Assembly (NCBI GenBank): GCA_036003885.1
Contig: DASYSA010000216.1
Span: 1-8,163 of the forward strand
Direction: 5' to 3'
Origin: DASYSA01 sp036003885
Lineage (GTDB): Bacteria; Acidobacteriota; Blastocatellia; UBA7656
DNA length: 8,163 nucleotides
Shown here: in pieces, positions 1-5,895 of the stretch
Layout of the letters: each line of letters starts with the position of its first letter
How positions within the stretch are numbered: position 1 is the stretch's first letter
The notes under the pieces: generated by a model
The model's input: the letters and a program-made list of their open reading frames with translations, nothing else
Databases searched by the model: none
What the model was told of the DNA's origin: nothing
Program-made: the position numbers and the translations under genes

Positions 1-1458
1 ATCCGGAGTCACGGTAACAAAAGCCAGCTTACCGTCACGTTCGATTTGAAGCACTATTTCCCTATCACCCCTGACGGCGGCCAGCGCACGCGAAAACTGG
101 GCGCTGTTTGTGATCTGCTCCCTGTTGATACGGTGAATAACATCTCTACGCCGCAGTCCGGCATCCGCCGCCGGGCTGTCGGGCTGAACACTCTCGATCA
201 CCGCGCCGTTAGGAGTCTTCAGTTTCAACTCGCGAGCGACCTCCGGGTTCACAGTCGACGCTCTTATCCCGAGCTTGCCTATTCCAGGATCATCTTCGCC
301 TTCGGGTTCGGCAACGGGGGCGCTCCCTTGCGGAGGCCGTTCGGCCAGGCTGATAGTCGCAGTCTGAGCTCGCCCGTCTCGCACGTACTTAAGCTGCGTG
401 ACCTTTCCCACAGGAGTGTCTGCTACGATTTCAGTCAACTGCTTCGCGGACTTCACGGGCTTGCCGTCGAACTCCACGATGACGTCTCCGCTGCGCAAGC
501 CGGCCTTTGCTGCTGGCGCAGCATCTCCGGCCAGATCATCCACAACTGCCCCCTCAGTACCAGCAAAGCCAACGGCATTGGCCAGGATGGGAGTGACGGG
601 CCTCAAGCTCACGCCAAGGTAGCCGCGAGTGACCTTGCCGTTCTTGACAAGCTGAGAGTAGATCTTGCCGGCAAGATTCGATGGAATAGAGAACCCGATC
701 CCGGAATTGGATCCGGTCTGCGAGTAGATCAACGCATTTATGCCCACTACCTCGCCCTGCATATTCACCAGGGGCCCACCGGAGTTACCCGGGTTTATCG
801 AGGCGTCGGTCTGAATGTAGTTGTCGTATTGTCCCGTCCTCAGGTCGCGTCCGGTCGCCGATACTATTCCAGCGGTCATAGTCTGCTGGAGGCCAAACGG
901 GCTGCCGATCGCGATCACCCACTCGCCCTGTTCGAGCTTATCCGAATCGCCGAGACTGGCGAAGGGAAGATCGTGGGCGTCAACTTTTATTACGGCGAGA
1001 TCCGTCTCGGAATCGACTCCCACTCTCCTGGCATTGAGTTCACGTCCATCTGCAAGCTTCACCTTTATTTCGTCGGCGTCTCCCGCAACGTGATTATTGG
1101 TGAGGATGTAGCCATCCGGGCTGATGATCACCCCAGATCCCGTTCCTTCGCGGCGGCGGGGGACATTACCAAATGGAATACCCTGCATTTCCGGCGGAAG
1201 TCCTTCAAGCCGGCGGCCTCTGGAAGGCTTCGCCTTCTCCACCACATCTACGTTCACAACTGCCGGCTTGATCTGTTTTGCGACATTTATGAACGCGCGC
1301 GATAGATCGCCTGGAGAAGGCAACTGCGTCTGTCGCGTCTGTTGGGCTCGGACCTCATGGTCCCCCAGATACCCCATTCCTGCACTCAGTGCTAATCCGG
1401 CCACGAGAACCAGGACTTTCGTTCGGCTCCACCTCTTGCTGGCACTATTCGAATTCAT
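1..1458 (-). CDS. Periplasmic Do/HtrA-family serine protease (DegP/DegQ-like), C-terminus beyond window
   Basis: This is a trypsin-like protease and chaperone that degrades misfolded envelope proteins. The 486 visible residues begin with a signal sequence (basic start, hydrophobic 15-31, likely cut after VRA at 38). The protease domain follows at about 51-275, with all three catalytic residues: His123 in TNNHVAGDA, Asp153 in SETDLAVIKV and Ser226 in NPGNSGGPL. PDZ domain 1 starts near RGYLGVSL (278) and runs to about 372. After an acidic linker (AEPEGEDDPG), PDZ domain 2 (KLGIRASTV onward) reaches the window edge. HtrA proteins are usually 450-520 residues, so little is missing. The ATG at 1458 is supported by an AAGGAGGA Shine-Dalgarno about 12 bases upstream. 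It lies downstream of the BON gene on the same strand, but a terminator separates them. DegP versus DegQ type cannot be told apart here. Confidence 0.96.
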   Translation of the reverse strand, partial: MNSNSASKRWSRTKVLVLVAGLALSAGMGYLGDHEVRAQQTRQTQLPSPGDLSRAFINVAKQIKPAVVNVDVVEKAKPSRGRRLEGLPPEMQGIPFGNVPRRREGTGSGVIISPDGYILTNNHVAGDADEIKVKLADGRELNARRVGVDSETDLAVIKVDAHDLPFASLGDSDKLEQGEWVIAIGSPFGLQQTMTAGIVSATGRDLRTGQYDNYIQTDASINPGNSGGPLVNMQGEVVGINALIYSQTGSNSGIGFSIPSNLAGKIYSQLVKNGKVTRGYLGVSLRPVTPILANAVGFAGTEGAVVDDLAGDAAPAAKAGLRSGDVIVEFDGKPVKSAKQLTEIVADTPVGKVTQLKYVRDGRAQTATISLAERPPQGSAPVAEPEGEDDPGIGKLGIRASTVNPEVARELKLKTPNGAVIESVQPDSPAADAGLRRRDVIHRINREQITNSAQFSRALAAVRGDREIVLQIERDGKLAFVTVTPD

Positions 1459-1470
1459 ATACGGTTCACT

Positions 1471-1478
1471 TCCTCCTT
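1471..1478 (-). promoter_or_regulatory. Shine-Dalgarno of the HtrA gene
   Basis: The minus strand reads AAGGAGGA here, near-perfect complementarity to the 16S 3' end, about 12 bases before the ATG at 1458. The gap is a little long but no other start fits better. Further upstream, a TAGAAT hexamer at 1500-1505 (minus) could be a -10 box, but no good -35 is seen. Confidence 0.7.
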
Positions 1479-1578
1479 GATCCCTTTACGGCTCTTTAGA
1501 TTCTAGCCCGTTGCGTTCCTTGGAAGCCAGTACTAATTCGGGCAAACATTCGGGTGCTGAGGACCCGATGTGATTAAA

Positions 1579-1611
1579 CGACCGAGCGGAACATAAGTTC
1601 CCGCTCGGTCG
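1579..1611 (-). terminator. Hairpin terminator behind the BON gene
   Basis: An 11-bp perfect inverted repeat (CGACCGAGCGG at 1579-1589, its complement at 1601-1611) encloses an 11-base spacer in which AAC and GTT can add three more pairs around an ATAA loop. It begins 27 bases past the BON stop codon. On the minus strand the stem is followed by TTTAATCA, a short and imperfect T-tract. This fits an intrinsic terminator that insulates the HtrA gene from upstream transcription, although the weak T-run means it may be leaky or act mainly as an mRNA 3'-end stabiliser. Confidence 0.7.
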
Positions 1612-1638
1612 AGGGTGACAGCCAGGGACCGGTGACGA

Positions 1639-2172
1639 CTAGCCTTGACTCTGTACCCTCAGATTATTGGTCACCGAAAAGACCCCCGGAACCCCGTTGG
1701 CCGCAATATAGGCAATCTGACTGTCTGCCTTATTGGAAACAACTCCTTCGAGAGTCACGTTGCCCCGGTTTACGACAATGTGGATCGACGGATTTGAGCC
1801 TAACGCGTACCGATAGAGGGACCCCTTCCCAAACACGGCACGGTACGTCCGCACTCGGATCTGGTTGTCGAAGGACGAAAGCGGTAGAACCTCTATGTTG
1901 TTCACTACTCTTGACACACCTTCAATCCTGGCCACTCGCCTCTGTGCATCTTTGCTTGTCGTCGGCCGCGTTACCTGGCCGTAAAGCGTGACCACACTCC
2001 CATCGACCTTGAATGCCAGGTTGTCAAAGACACCATAGTACGGAAGGGTAACAAGCTGCTTGCGCACCTTCTCGCTTTCCGGCTGGACGCCCGCAATAGC
2101 GGAAAACGCCATCGATGTGACAAGAGCCAGTACGCCTAGTATCGCAGTTGCTTTGTTCTTGATAATGTTCAT
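1639..2172 (-). CDS. Exported protein with two BON domains
   Basis: The predicted product is 177 residues. It starts with a signal peptide (MNIIKNKATAILGVLALV, cut near AFSAIAG at about 25-28). Two BON-type repeats follow. The first is seen as LAFKVDGSVVTLYGQVTRP...AQRRVARIEGVSRVVNNIEV. The second is seen as PSIHIVVNRGNVTLEGVVSN...AYIAANGVPGVFSVTNNLRV. Each ends in the typical G-V-x-x-V-x-N-x-L/I-x-V strand. BON domains, as in OsmY, are thought to bind membranes or phospholipids, so a periplasmic envelope-protection role is likely. The ATG at 2172 is preferred over an in-frame GTG at 2178, because the AGAGGAG Shine-Dalgarno sits 7 bases from the ATG and would directly abut the GTG. No clear promoter is visible upstream; it could be co-transcribed from the interrupted kinase gene, since no terminator lies between them. 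An osmY-like name would be over-specific. Confidence 0.9.
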   Translation of the reverse strand: MNIIKNKATAILGVLALVTSMAFSAIAGVQPESEKVRKQLVTLPYYGVFDNLAFKVDGSVVTLYGQVTRPTTSKDAQRRVARIEGVSRVVNNIEVLPLSSFDNQIRVRTYRAVFGKGSLYRYALGSNPSIHIVVNRGNVTLEGVVSNKADSQIAYIAANGVPGVFSVTNNLRVQSQG

Positions 2173-2179
2173 TTGCACA

Positions 2180-2186
2180 CTCCTCT
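2180..2186 (-). promoter_or_regulatory. Shine-Dalgarno deciding the BON gene start
   Basis: The minus strand reads AGAGGAG seven bases before the ATG at 2172. An alternative GTG start at 2178 would leave essentially no spacing, so this site sets the start codon. Confidence 0.65.
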
Positions 2187-2334
2187 GAATCTCTCATATC
2201 TTCAAAAGACTCATACGTTGTTGCCTGTCTTATTCGATTCTTTTCAAGGTCCTGAGCCCTGCCCGTGGCCACCTGGTCGCGGGCAATCGGTTGGATGCTA
2301 AGGCAGCCCATTTCGGTGTCCGGTCGCAATCACA

Positions 2335-2348
2335 GGATCCAGGATTCA
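2335..2348 (+). repeat. Heptamer repeat, left copy (GGATCCA-GGATTCA)
   Basis: Two adjacent 7-base units, GGATCCA and GGATTCA, lie 23 bases past the stop codon of the interrupted kinase gene. The same 14 bases occur in inverted orientation at 3300-3313, on the other side of that gene. The gap 2173-2371 otherwise holds only the BON leader, an 8-bp palindrome (GTGGCCAC, 2265-2272) and no recognisable promoter or terminator. Confidence 0.75.
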
Positions 2349-2371
2349 TGTCTCAAGTGCCACGACATTGG

Positions 2372-3265
2372 TTACACCCGGAAGTCAGCAAGTGCTTCAT
2401 GGATTGCGCGTCGGGCTATTCCAGCAAGTGTTGGGTTGGTGCTTTGATAGTAAGCGAGCGCAATCAACCCGACGGATAGCGCCCAGCCCCGACCTCGCGC
2501 CCAGGTCGCGTTATCGACCTGTAGCGCTGCGCGGAATACGTCCCGGGTTTCTGCAGAAAGGAACATCCATGCAGCCATCACATCGCATGCTGGATCGCCC
2601 ACACCCAGCCCCCCGAAATCGATAACAGCGCTAAGCCGCCCCTGTAGAGCCAGCAGGTTCCCAGATTGCAGGTCTCCATGGAGCCAGACCGGTGGACCTT
2701 GCCACACTGGTGCCTCGATGGCTGCGTCCCATACCGCTGTCACGGCGTCGACATTGAGCGTGCCTCGCAGGGTTGCGATTGCGTCACGGGTACGCGTGTC
2801 TCGCAGTGCCAACGGCTAACCACGAGAGAAGTTGTGCGGCCCGGGAGGCGGCCCGCCCGTGGCATCGATCAGTTGCAAGGCGGCTATGAATTGCGCCAGG
2901 TCAGTCGCCGCCTGGAGTGGATTGGCGATGCAATCGATGGTCGCGTTCTCGCCTTCGAGCCACCGATAGACTGACCAATGCCAGGGGTAGCCCTCGCCAG
3001 GTTTCCCCTTCGCGAGCGGAAAAGGGATGGCAAGCGGCAGGAACGGGGCAAGTCTCGGCAGCCACTGGTGCTCCTTGTCCACTTGCCCAGTCGCCCAATG
3101 GATACGCGGGAGTCGCACAGCCATGTTATCACCGAGCCGATAGAGCGCGTTTTCTGTGCCCGCGGAAGGGACCGGTTCGATGGGAAGGCCTGCCCACTGG
3201 GGAAACTGCGTGGTGAGTAATCGGACCACGAGCGATAAGTTAGTGTTCACCTCGTCGACATGCAT
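2372..3265 (-). pseudogene. Aminoglycoside phosphotransferase (APH)-family kinase gene interrupted by an in-frame TAG
   Basis: Read through, this encodes 297 codons of an APH/choline-kinase-fold small-molecule kinase, the normal family length. Codon 150 (2816-2818) is TAG, in the same frame as both halves: ...GPHNFSRG-stop-PLALRDTRTRD.... The N-terminal part has the start MHVDEVNTNL, the nucleotide loop GTENALYRLG (36-45), VRLPR and the hinge YPWHWSVYRWLEGE. The C-terminal part has the catalytic HGDLQSGN (His196, Asp198, Asn203) and the metal-binding IDFGG (Asp216). Neither half holds a whole active site. Re-initiation at the TTG right after the stop has no Shine-Dalgarno. Nearby genes (BON, hemF, anti-sigma) end in TAG, so amber is a true stop here. 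The ATG at 3265 matches the usual MHxDEV start of this subfamily as I recall it, though its ribosome site is poor. A fresh nonsense mutation or an assembly error fits best. The substrate is unknown; most such chromosomal homologues are not proven resistance genes. Confidence 0.85.
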
Positions 3266-3830
3266 CTTTTTGTTCTTGTTCGACAGAGATCCTGGATCCT
3301 GAATCCTGGATCCGATTCTCGAGGTCGTCTCGCTCGATTTCCAGGCTGGCAAGGTCGTTCTGAAGGCTATCCCGTACCTGCCGGAGGCGCTCGGTCTCCG
3401 CGGGTGCAGGAAGCTTTTGACGCATTCTCAGCAGGCCAAGCCCCACGATGACGGCTAATGACACATAGAAAGGCCATTTGCCAAAATACCTGATCCCAAG
3501 TGTCATGAAGAAAGTCATGACCAATACAGCCAGAAAAAAGATACCAAACAGAGAACACCCAAGTTGAAGAGGGGCTCCCTGCTCTTTGCTCTTGAGCGCT
3601 TCGATCTCAGAATTCAACTCGGCGATATGCTCATCGAGATCGCCGAGTTCCTGGCGGACAGGTCGGTTCTCACCAGCAGGGTGCGCTTCAATGATCGACA
3701 GATTAAAGGCGCCTTTATACTCTCGGACCAGATATGCCGATCCACAGTTGGCGCAGGTGACGTTGTCGAAGTCTGATGGGAACTCGAGGTCGTTCGCACA
3801 TTCAGGGCATCTGGCCTTTATGATGTCCAT
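3240..3830 (-). CDS. Zinc-ribbon, coiled-coil membrane protein of unknown function
   Basis: The 196-residue product opens with a zinc ribbon (Cys8-x2-Cys11 and Cys26-x2-Cys29, in CPEC and CANC). A charged, probably coiled-coil stretch follows (about 58-83, DLDEHIAELNSEIEALKSKE). Two hydrophobic membrane segments come next (about 91-113 and 120-135). A second coiled coil (about 143-171, RLRQVRDSLQNDLASLEIERDDLENR) leads to the C-terminus. There is no signal peptide, so the ribbon is likely cytosolic, with both coiled coils on the same side of a two-helix hairpin. The last 26 or so residues read through the heptamer repeat (NRIQDSGSRIS), and the gene overlaps the kinase start by 26 bases in another frame, so this tail may be a late addition. 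The ATG at 3830 has no clear Shine-Dalgarno, leaving the start less certain. I do not recognise a specific family; similar zinc-ribbon membrane proteins are common and uncharacterised. Confidence 0.8.
   Translation of the reverse strand: MDIIKARCPECANDLEFPSDFDNVTCANCGSAYLVREYKGAFNLSIIEAHPAGENRPVRQELGDLDEHIAELNSEIEALKSKEQGAPLQLGCSLFGIFFLAVLVMTFFMTLGIRYFGKWPFYVSLAVIVGLGLLRMRQKLPAPAETERLRQVRDSLQNDLASLEIERDDLENRIQDSGSRISVEQEQKDACRRGEH
3286..3313 (-). repeat. Heptamer repeat, right copy (four tandem units)
   Basis: On the minus strand four 7-base units run in tandem: GGATCCA, GGATTCA, GGATCCA and a divergent GGATCTC. The first two are the exact inverse complement of the copy at 2335-2348. The array lies inside the 3' end of the zinc-ribbon gene, just upstream of the kinase start. 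It is reminiscent of the short tandemly repeated heptamers of cyanobacteria. Confidence 0.8.
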
Positions 3831-3851
3831 AGTCGTATTTGCGCGCCACTA

Positions 3852-3880
3852 AATATCGCGGCAATCGAAGTTTTCTTCAA
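3852..3880 (-). promoter_or_regulatory. Possible sigma-70-type promoter for the zinc-ribbon gene
   Basis: The minus strand has TTGAAG (3875-3880) and GATATT (3852-3857) separated by 17 bases, each matching four of six consensus positions. Transcription would start near 3845, leaving a leader of only about 15 bases before the ATG at 3830. That would fit the missing Shine-Dalgarno. The match is modest and could be chance. Confidence 0.3.
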
Positions 3881-3899
3881 CCGATCTCAGAGAGCGAGG

Positions 3900-3993
3900 A
3901 TCCCCGATACCCGACTAAAGACTTAGGCGAAGGAGTAATCCTGGAGAGAGAAGTGGAGGCGCCTTCAGGCTTTGAGCGGAGCGCCAGGGGCGC
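3900..3993. repeat. Heptamer-like stretch and two GC-rich hairpins in the 3831-4077 gap
   Basis: This non-coding gap holds ATCCCCG-ATACCCG (3900-3913), two near-identical 7-base units. It also has the palindrome AGGCGCCT (3957-3964) overlapping GCCT-TC-AGGC (3961-3970), and GCGCC-AGG-GGCGC (3981-3993). The cluster looks like dispersed intergenic repeat material rather than a gene. The short reading frames crossing it show no protein family. It could also end phosphatase transcription, but no T-run follows on the minus strand. Confidence 0.4.
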
Positions 3994-4077
3994 ATCCTAT
4001 GGCGGGAGTCAGAGCACACAACGAGACAGAGAATATCTTGAAACTTTGCTGAATCTGTTTCGCGTGACTCGACAGTA

Positions 4078-4662
4078 TTACTTCGAATCGGCTACGACGC
4101 CCTTGTGGTCCATGCGACCATAGTAATTGTAAACGTAGTCCTTGAGAGTGCCGTGACCATAACCGTGCTCGAAGTCGTACTGCTTCATCTCGGCAAATGC
4201 CCGGTCGGCTGTCCATCCGTCGTTAGTGATCCGATAAATGGCGGTCATAGCACCAGTGCGATGCCTGCCGCCGCGACAGTGAATGAACACCGGTTGATTC
4301 TCAGGGTTACTGGAAAGAGAGAGGAATTGATCGGCCGCCTCGGTCGTGGGCCAGGACTTGTCGCTCATTGGAATACGGACGAACCTCATACCTGCAGCTT
4401 CAACCAGGCGCTGTTCATCGCCATCCCCCTCGCGCTGAAGGTCTATTACCATCTTGATGCCCATCGCCGCCAGATCTTGATAGTCGCGACCTTCCGGTTG
4501 GGCGCCTCGATAAAACTTCTCGTTGACACACCCGAAGTTCTTGATCGACGTTTTCGGAGTAGCTGATTTCTGCGCAGCATAGCTGACTGATAGGGCTGCT
4601 AAAGCGATAAATGATGCCGTGACGGCATTGCGAGAATATGAGGCACTTCGGACCACGCGCAT
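4078..4662 (-). CDS. Exported dual-specificity/tyrosine-type protein phosphatase
   Basis: The 194-residue product is a cysteine-dependent phosphatase. The P-loop reads HCRGGRHRTG (128-137), with nucleophile Cys129 and phosphate-binding Arg135 in a proper C-x5-R. Asp101 in PMSDKSW is a candidate general acid. The FYRGAQPEGRDYQDLAAMGIKMVIDL stretch (split here as FYRGAQP at 50-56 and MGIKMVIDL at 67-75) is the usual entry to this DSP-like fold. The N-terminus (MRVVRSASYSRNAVTASF, then IALAALSVSYA-AQ) is a signal peptide, so the enzyme should act outside the cytoplasm. The start at 4662 is set by a strong AAGGGAGGG six bases away; a longer frame from 4755 would bury the signal peptide. It is divergent from hemF. 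The substrate is unknown: phosphoprotein, phosphoinositide or another phosphoester are all possible. Confidence 0.88.
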   Translation of the reverse strand: MRVVRSASYSRNAVTASFIALAALSVSYAAQKSATPKTSIKNFGCVNEKFYRGAQPEGRDYQDLAAMGIKMVIDLQREGDGDEQRLVEAAGMRFVRIPMSDKSWPTTEAADQFLSLSSNPENQPVFIHCRGGRHRTGAMTAIYRITNDGWTADRAFAEMKQYDFEHGYGHGTLKDYVYNYYGRMDHKGVVADSK

Positions 4663-4668
4663 TACGAA

Positions 4669-4677
4669 CCCTCCCTT
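4669..4677 (-). promoter_or_regulatory. Shine-Dalgarno deciding the phosphatase start
   Basis: The minus strand reads AAGGGAGGG six bases before the ATG at 4662. It selects this start over an upstream in-frame ATG at 4755 that would add 31 residues ahead of the signal peptide. Confidence 0.65.
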
Positions 4678-4702
4678 CGAAACAGCCCTCGGCAAACTAA
4701 TA

Positions 4703-4731
4703 TTCAGTTTTCCGGGCAACGGTCCTATAAT
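4703..4731 (+). promoter_or_regulatory. Probable hemF promoter
   Basis: A perfect TATAAT (4726-4731) lies 17 bases downstream of TTCAGT (4703-4708), a weak -35. Transcription would begin near 4738 and give a leader of about 73 bases before the hemF ATG. The rest of the divergent gap (4663-4810) shows no clear operator, and no equally good box was found for the phosphatase on the other strand. Confidence 0.5.
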
Positions 4732-4810
4732 AACCCGAACGCTAAGAGGTTGCAACGGCTATCTGTTAAGAAATGGTTACAATTGGAGACCACCGGAAGG
4801 GGCCAACCCA

Positions 4811-5743
4811 ATGAGCGAACTACCCCTCAGAGATCGGGCCCGGGACTTCTTTGCCGCCCTCCAGGATCAGATATGCGCCGCCCTCGAGCGGATCGACGGA
4901 AAAGCCAGATTTCGAGAGGATCTGTGGCAGCGGGAGGGCGGCGGAGGCGGGCGCACCCGCGTCATCGAAGAGGGCGCACTATTTGAGAAGGCCGGAGTGA
5001 ACTTCTCAGAAGTACACGGTCAGTTCGATGAGTCATTCGCCAGCAGGCTGCCCCTCGGCGAGGGCACTCAGTTCTTTGCATGCGGCATCTCGCTGGTTCT
5101 CCATCCGCTGAACCCTTTCGTGCCAACGGTGCACGCCAACTTTCGATATCTTGAACGAGGCTCCAGCGGCTGGTTCGGTGGCGGCACCGATCTCACGCCT
5201 TACTACCCATATATTGAGGATGCCGTTCATTTTCATCGCACCCTGAAGCAGGCATGTGATCGTTTCGACCCTTCTTACTATCCGCGATTCAAGAAGGCGT
5301 GCGATGAATACTTCTTCATCAAACACCGAAACGAAGCACGCGGCATCGGCGGCGTCTTCTTCGACTATCTGACCGACGGGCGGGTTGAACGTGCCCAACA
5401 ACCGGACAGCCAGGGAATAGAGTTCATCTTTCAATTTGTGAAGGAGGTTGGACACGCGTTCCTGCCGGCGTACCTGCCCATTGTCGAGCGCCGTAACAAT
5501 GAAGTCTATTCGCAAACAGAGCGGACCTTTCAGATGATTCGTCGCGGGCGCTACGTTGAATTCAACCTGGTGTATGATCGGGGCACCCATTTCGGGCTTG
5601 AGACTCGCGGCCGCGCCGAATCGATACTGATGTCGCTGCCGCCGCTGGTCCGCTGGGTTTACGACTATCAGCCCGAGGCCGGCACACGCGAGGACGCGGC
5701 CAGAGACTTTTTCAGGCCACGCGACTGGCTGGGTATTGAATAG
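4811..5743 (+). CDS. hemF: Oxygen-dependent coproporphyrinogen III oxidase
   Basis: HemF oxidatively decarboxylates two propionate groups of coproporphyrinogen III to vinyls with O2, yielding protoporphyrinogen IX for haem synthesis in the cytoplasm. The 310-residue product matches the usual family length of about 300. Signature blocks appear in order: GGGGGRTRVIEEGALFEKAG (43-62), FSEVHG (65-70), TVHANFRYLE (106-115), the family pattern WFGGGTDLTPYY (121-132), KHRNEARGIGGVFFDYL (from 171, His172 corresponding to the conserved active-site region) and GRYVEFNLVYDRGTHFGL followed by ETRGRAESILMSLPP. The ATG at 4811 has GGAAGGGG eight bases upstream, and the family similarity begins soon after it; the frame's earlier ATG at 4619 would run through the promoter. 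It is monocistronic as far as can be seen. Its presence implies aerobic haem synthesis. Confidence 0.98.
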   Translation: MSELPLRDRARDFFAALQDQICAALERIDGKARFREDLWQREGGGGGRTRVIEEGALFEKAGVNFSEVHGQFDESFASRLPLGEGTQFFACGISLVLHPLNPFVPTVHANFRYLERGSSGWFGGGTDLTPYYPYIEDAVHFHRTLKQACDRFDPSYYPRFKKACDEYFFIKHRNEARGIGGVFFDYLTDGRVERAQQPDSQGIEFIFQFVKEVGHAFLPAYLPIVERRNNEVYSQTERTFQMIRRGRYVEFNLVYDRGTHFGLETRGRAESILMSLPPLVRWVYDYQPEAGTREDAARDFFRPRDWLGIE

Positions 5744-5829
5744 GCATCGCCATTTTCTAGTGTTTTGCGCCGCTGGACCCCAACCGGGGTTGTAATCTCT
5801 GGCTGGGAGCAAGATCCGCGGCTGTTTCT

Positions 5830-5857
5830 GGAACTTTTCACCCGTCCCGCGTGAATC
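5830..5857 (+). promoter_or_regulatory. Candidate ECF-type promoter of the sigma/anti-sigma operon
   Basis: GGAACTTTT starts at 5830 and CGTGAATC at 5850, leaving 15 bases between GGAAC and CGTGA. GGAAC is the hallmark -35 of many ECF sigma factors, which commonly drive their own operon, and a CGT-containing -10 is common. The leader to the ATG at 5896 would be about 32 bases. The spacing is at the short end and the motif is judged by eye only. Confidence 0.4.
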
Positions 5858-5895
5858 AACTGTGTCAGCCGGATGCCTGATCGAATTGACTGCTG

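Noticed and set aside
46..1305. A 419-codon open frame on the plus strand
   Set aside because: It lies wholly antisense to the HtrA gene, whose protein has an intact triad and PDZ domains; the plus-strand translation shows no recognisable domain.
1495..1525. Sigma-E-like promoter for the HtrA gene (GGAAC then TCTAA on the minus strand)
   Set aside because: The gap between the two elements is about 14 bases, shorter than the known GGAACTT-N16-TCTGA spacing, and the -35 is incomplete.
2024..2329. A 101-codon minus-strand frame covering the BON leader
   Set aside because: It overlaps the BON signal-peptide region in another frame, has no ribosome site I can see, and its translation has no domain features.
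2816..2818. TAG recoded as an amino acid in this organism
   Set aside because: Three neighbouring genes end at TAG at the expected family lengths, so amber functions as a stop here.
2335..3313. A transposon or integron cassette carrying the kinase gene
   Set aside because: No transposase, integrase, attC-like site or target-site duplication is visible; the inverted repeats are only 14 bp and belong to a tandem heptamer type.
3839..4123. A 94-codon plus-strand frame in the gap between phosphatase and zinc-ribbon genes
   Set aside because: It is built largely of repeat and hairpin sequence, then runs antisense into the phosphatase; no protein family or good start is visible.
4105..4566. A 153-codon plus-strand frame
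   Set aside because: It is the antisense shadow of the phosphatase gene.
5777..5790. Hairpin ACCCC-AACC-GGGGT after hemF as a terminator
   Set aside because: The stem has only five pairs and is followed by TGTAATCTCT, not a T-run; too weak to call.
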